This document shows, piece by piece, positions 5,483 to 6,141 of a DNA stretch of 6,141 nt (position 1 is its first letter; every line of letters starts with the position of its first letter). The notes beneath the pieces are model-generated. The model did no database searches. It had not been told where the DNA came from and saw nothing but the letters and a program-made list of their open reading frames with translations. The stretch lies in contig JBEEPT010000238.1 of the NCBI GenBank assembly GCA_041190985.1, positions 1 through 6,141 on the forward strand, given 5' to 3'. The stretch comes from Malikia sp041190985. GTDB lineage: Bacteria > Pseudomonadota > Gammaproteobacteria > Burkholderiales > Burkholderiaceae_C. Made by a program: the position numbers and the translations under genes.

Positions 5483-6141
5483 TTAGTACGCCCTCGATTT
5501 GTTGCGCATGAACTCGTGAGCCGAAGCCAACTCGCTTGCACTCAGCAGTCGCCCGACAGCAATCAGGCCGTAAAACCCACCCCGGAATCTAGAGGAGGCG
5601 CCCGCCCTGGAGAATAAATACAGTGGGAGGTTTCCGAAGTTACCGGGGTCGGCGGTGCCAGCGTAGTTTGGATATTGGGTGCCGCTGACCTTGTACCTGA
5701 TTCGGAACGCCCCAAATTCGATTGTTGACGTTAAAACATCAGTTCGGTTTCCAGGGACATCGGACGCAACCACAGTTTGTGAACTGGCTCCTGCTCCCCT
5801 GGCAACAACTCGAGAAGGCTGAACATCAGAATAAGGATGCCAGAGGGCAAATGAACCTTCTACGTTCCCAGGCCCAAGCTCGGCAAGCGCCTGATAAAAC
5901 GGAGCGAGTTCATTTAACTTTTCCGCCCCGGCAACAATTGACATGTTGCTCGTACTCGAAAAGTCAATGTTGCCAGTCACCATCCAGTCATCCGTACCGT
6001 CAGGCGCTAGATATGGGCGGAACCCAACCGTGTCATAGTCGGTCGCGGCGCCAACGCGCTGATATTCTGGACTGTTGAACGCATCGTTGAGATATCGAAA
6101 ATCAGGACGCCAAACACTCCAAGTGTCGCCAATTTGAACAG
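5483..6141 (-). CDS. Tail fibre / receptor-binding protein with LamG-like C-terminus, partial at N-terminus
   Basis: The frame is open from the right edge to a TAA at 5483 and gives the last 218 residues. An internal Met at 5983 is not a credible start, because the coding-like sequence continues upstream (DTWSVWRPDFRYLNDAFNSP, then GFRPYLAPDGTDDWMVTGNI). The pattern DGTDDWMVTGNIDFS, beta-strand alternation, and the ending FRGGFYGLIAVGRLLSASEL then HEFMRNKSRAY resemble LamG/concanavalin-type domains that often end phage fibres and bind surface sugars. Hand counting ten lines (5521-6120) gives 327 G+C of 600, about 54-55%, against about 69% in five capsid-gene lines. That suggests a separately acquired host-recognition module. 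The family call is from pattern recognition; the specific receptor cannot be told. Confidence 0.65.
   Translation of the reverse strand, partial: VQIGDTWSVWRPDFRYLNDAFNSPEYQRVGAATDYDTVGFRPYLAPDGTDDWMVTGNIDFSSTSNMSIVAGAEKLNELAPFYQALAELGPGNVEGSFALWHPYSDVQPSRVVARGAGASSQTVVASDVPGNRTDVLTSTIEFGAFRIRYKVSGTQYPNYAGTADPGNFGNLPLYLFSRAGASSRFRGGFYGLIAVGRLLSASELASAHEFMRNKSRAY

Noticed and set aside
5076..6141. Possible diversity-generating retroelement, as in phage BPP-1
   Set aside because: No reverse transcriptase, no template/variable repeat pair and no Mtd-like C-type lectin end is visible; the fibre end looks LamG-like instead. Elements outside the window cannot be excluded.

Overview
The window is a stretch of tailed-phage (or prophage) late genes. 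Every supportable protein gene lies on the minus strand, so transcription runs from high to low coordinates. The head genes resemble those of short-tailed phages of the Bordetella BPP-1 type: a Bbp19-like protein, a scaffold, a major capsid protein and a Bbp16-type cement protein, followed by an adaptor and a nozzle-like tail protein. High GC (about 69% in hand-counted lines of the capsid gene) points to a high-GC proteobacterial host, perhaps a beta- or gammaproteobacterium. No integrase, rRNA or tRNA is visible, so a free phage and a prophage cannot be told apart.

Layout in transcription order. 6141-5483: C-terminal end of a tail fibre or spike protein with a LamG-like tail domain, clearly lower in GC (about 54-55%). 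5480-5076: a small unrecognised protein of 134 residues. 5075-4764: a 312-base gene-free, structure-rich gap. 4763-2335: the head block (Bbp19-like protein, scaffold, major capsid protein, cement protein), tightly packed with good ribosome-binding sites. 2324-2088: a small unknown protein. 2060-2029: a convincing intrinsic terminator. 2012-1: head-tail adaptor and nozzle-like protein, the latter running off the left edge.

The standout is in the gap at 4764-5075. Two identical 32-base repeats (4949-4980 and 5017-5048) flank one 36-base spacer. The repeat has the hallmarks of a type I-C CRISPR repeat: it begins GTCGCGCC, has a 7-bp central stem, and ends GTGGATTGAAAC. No cas gene is present. 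This is a phage-borne mini-CRISPR array, oriented opposite to the late genes. It could supply a guide to a host type I-C system to attack a rival phage or host element, or act as an RNA decoy that occupies host Cas proteins. Nearby are a two-tier hairpin (4829-4868), a second small hairpin, a short direct repeat bracketing the array, and a 14-base palindrome across the spacer/repeat junction.

Long plus-strand open frames across the head genes are GC-driven shadows and are left out.
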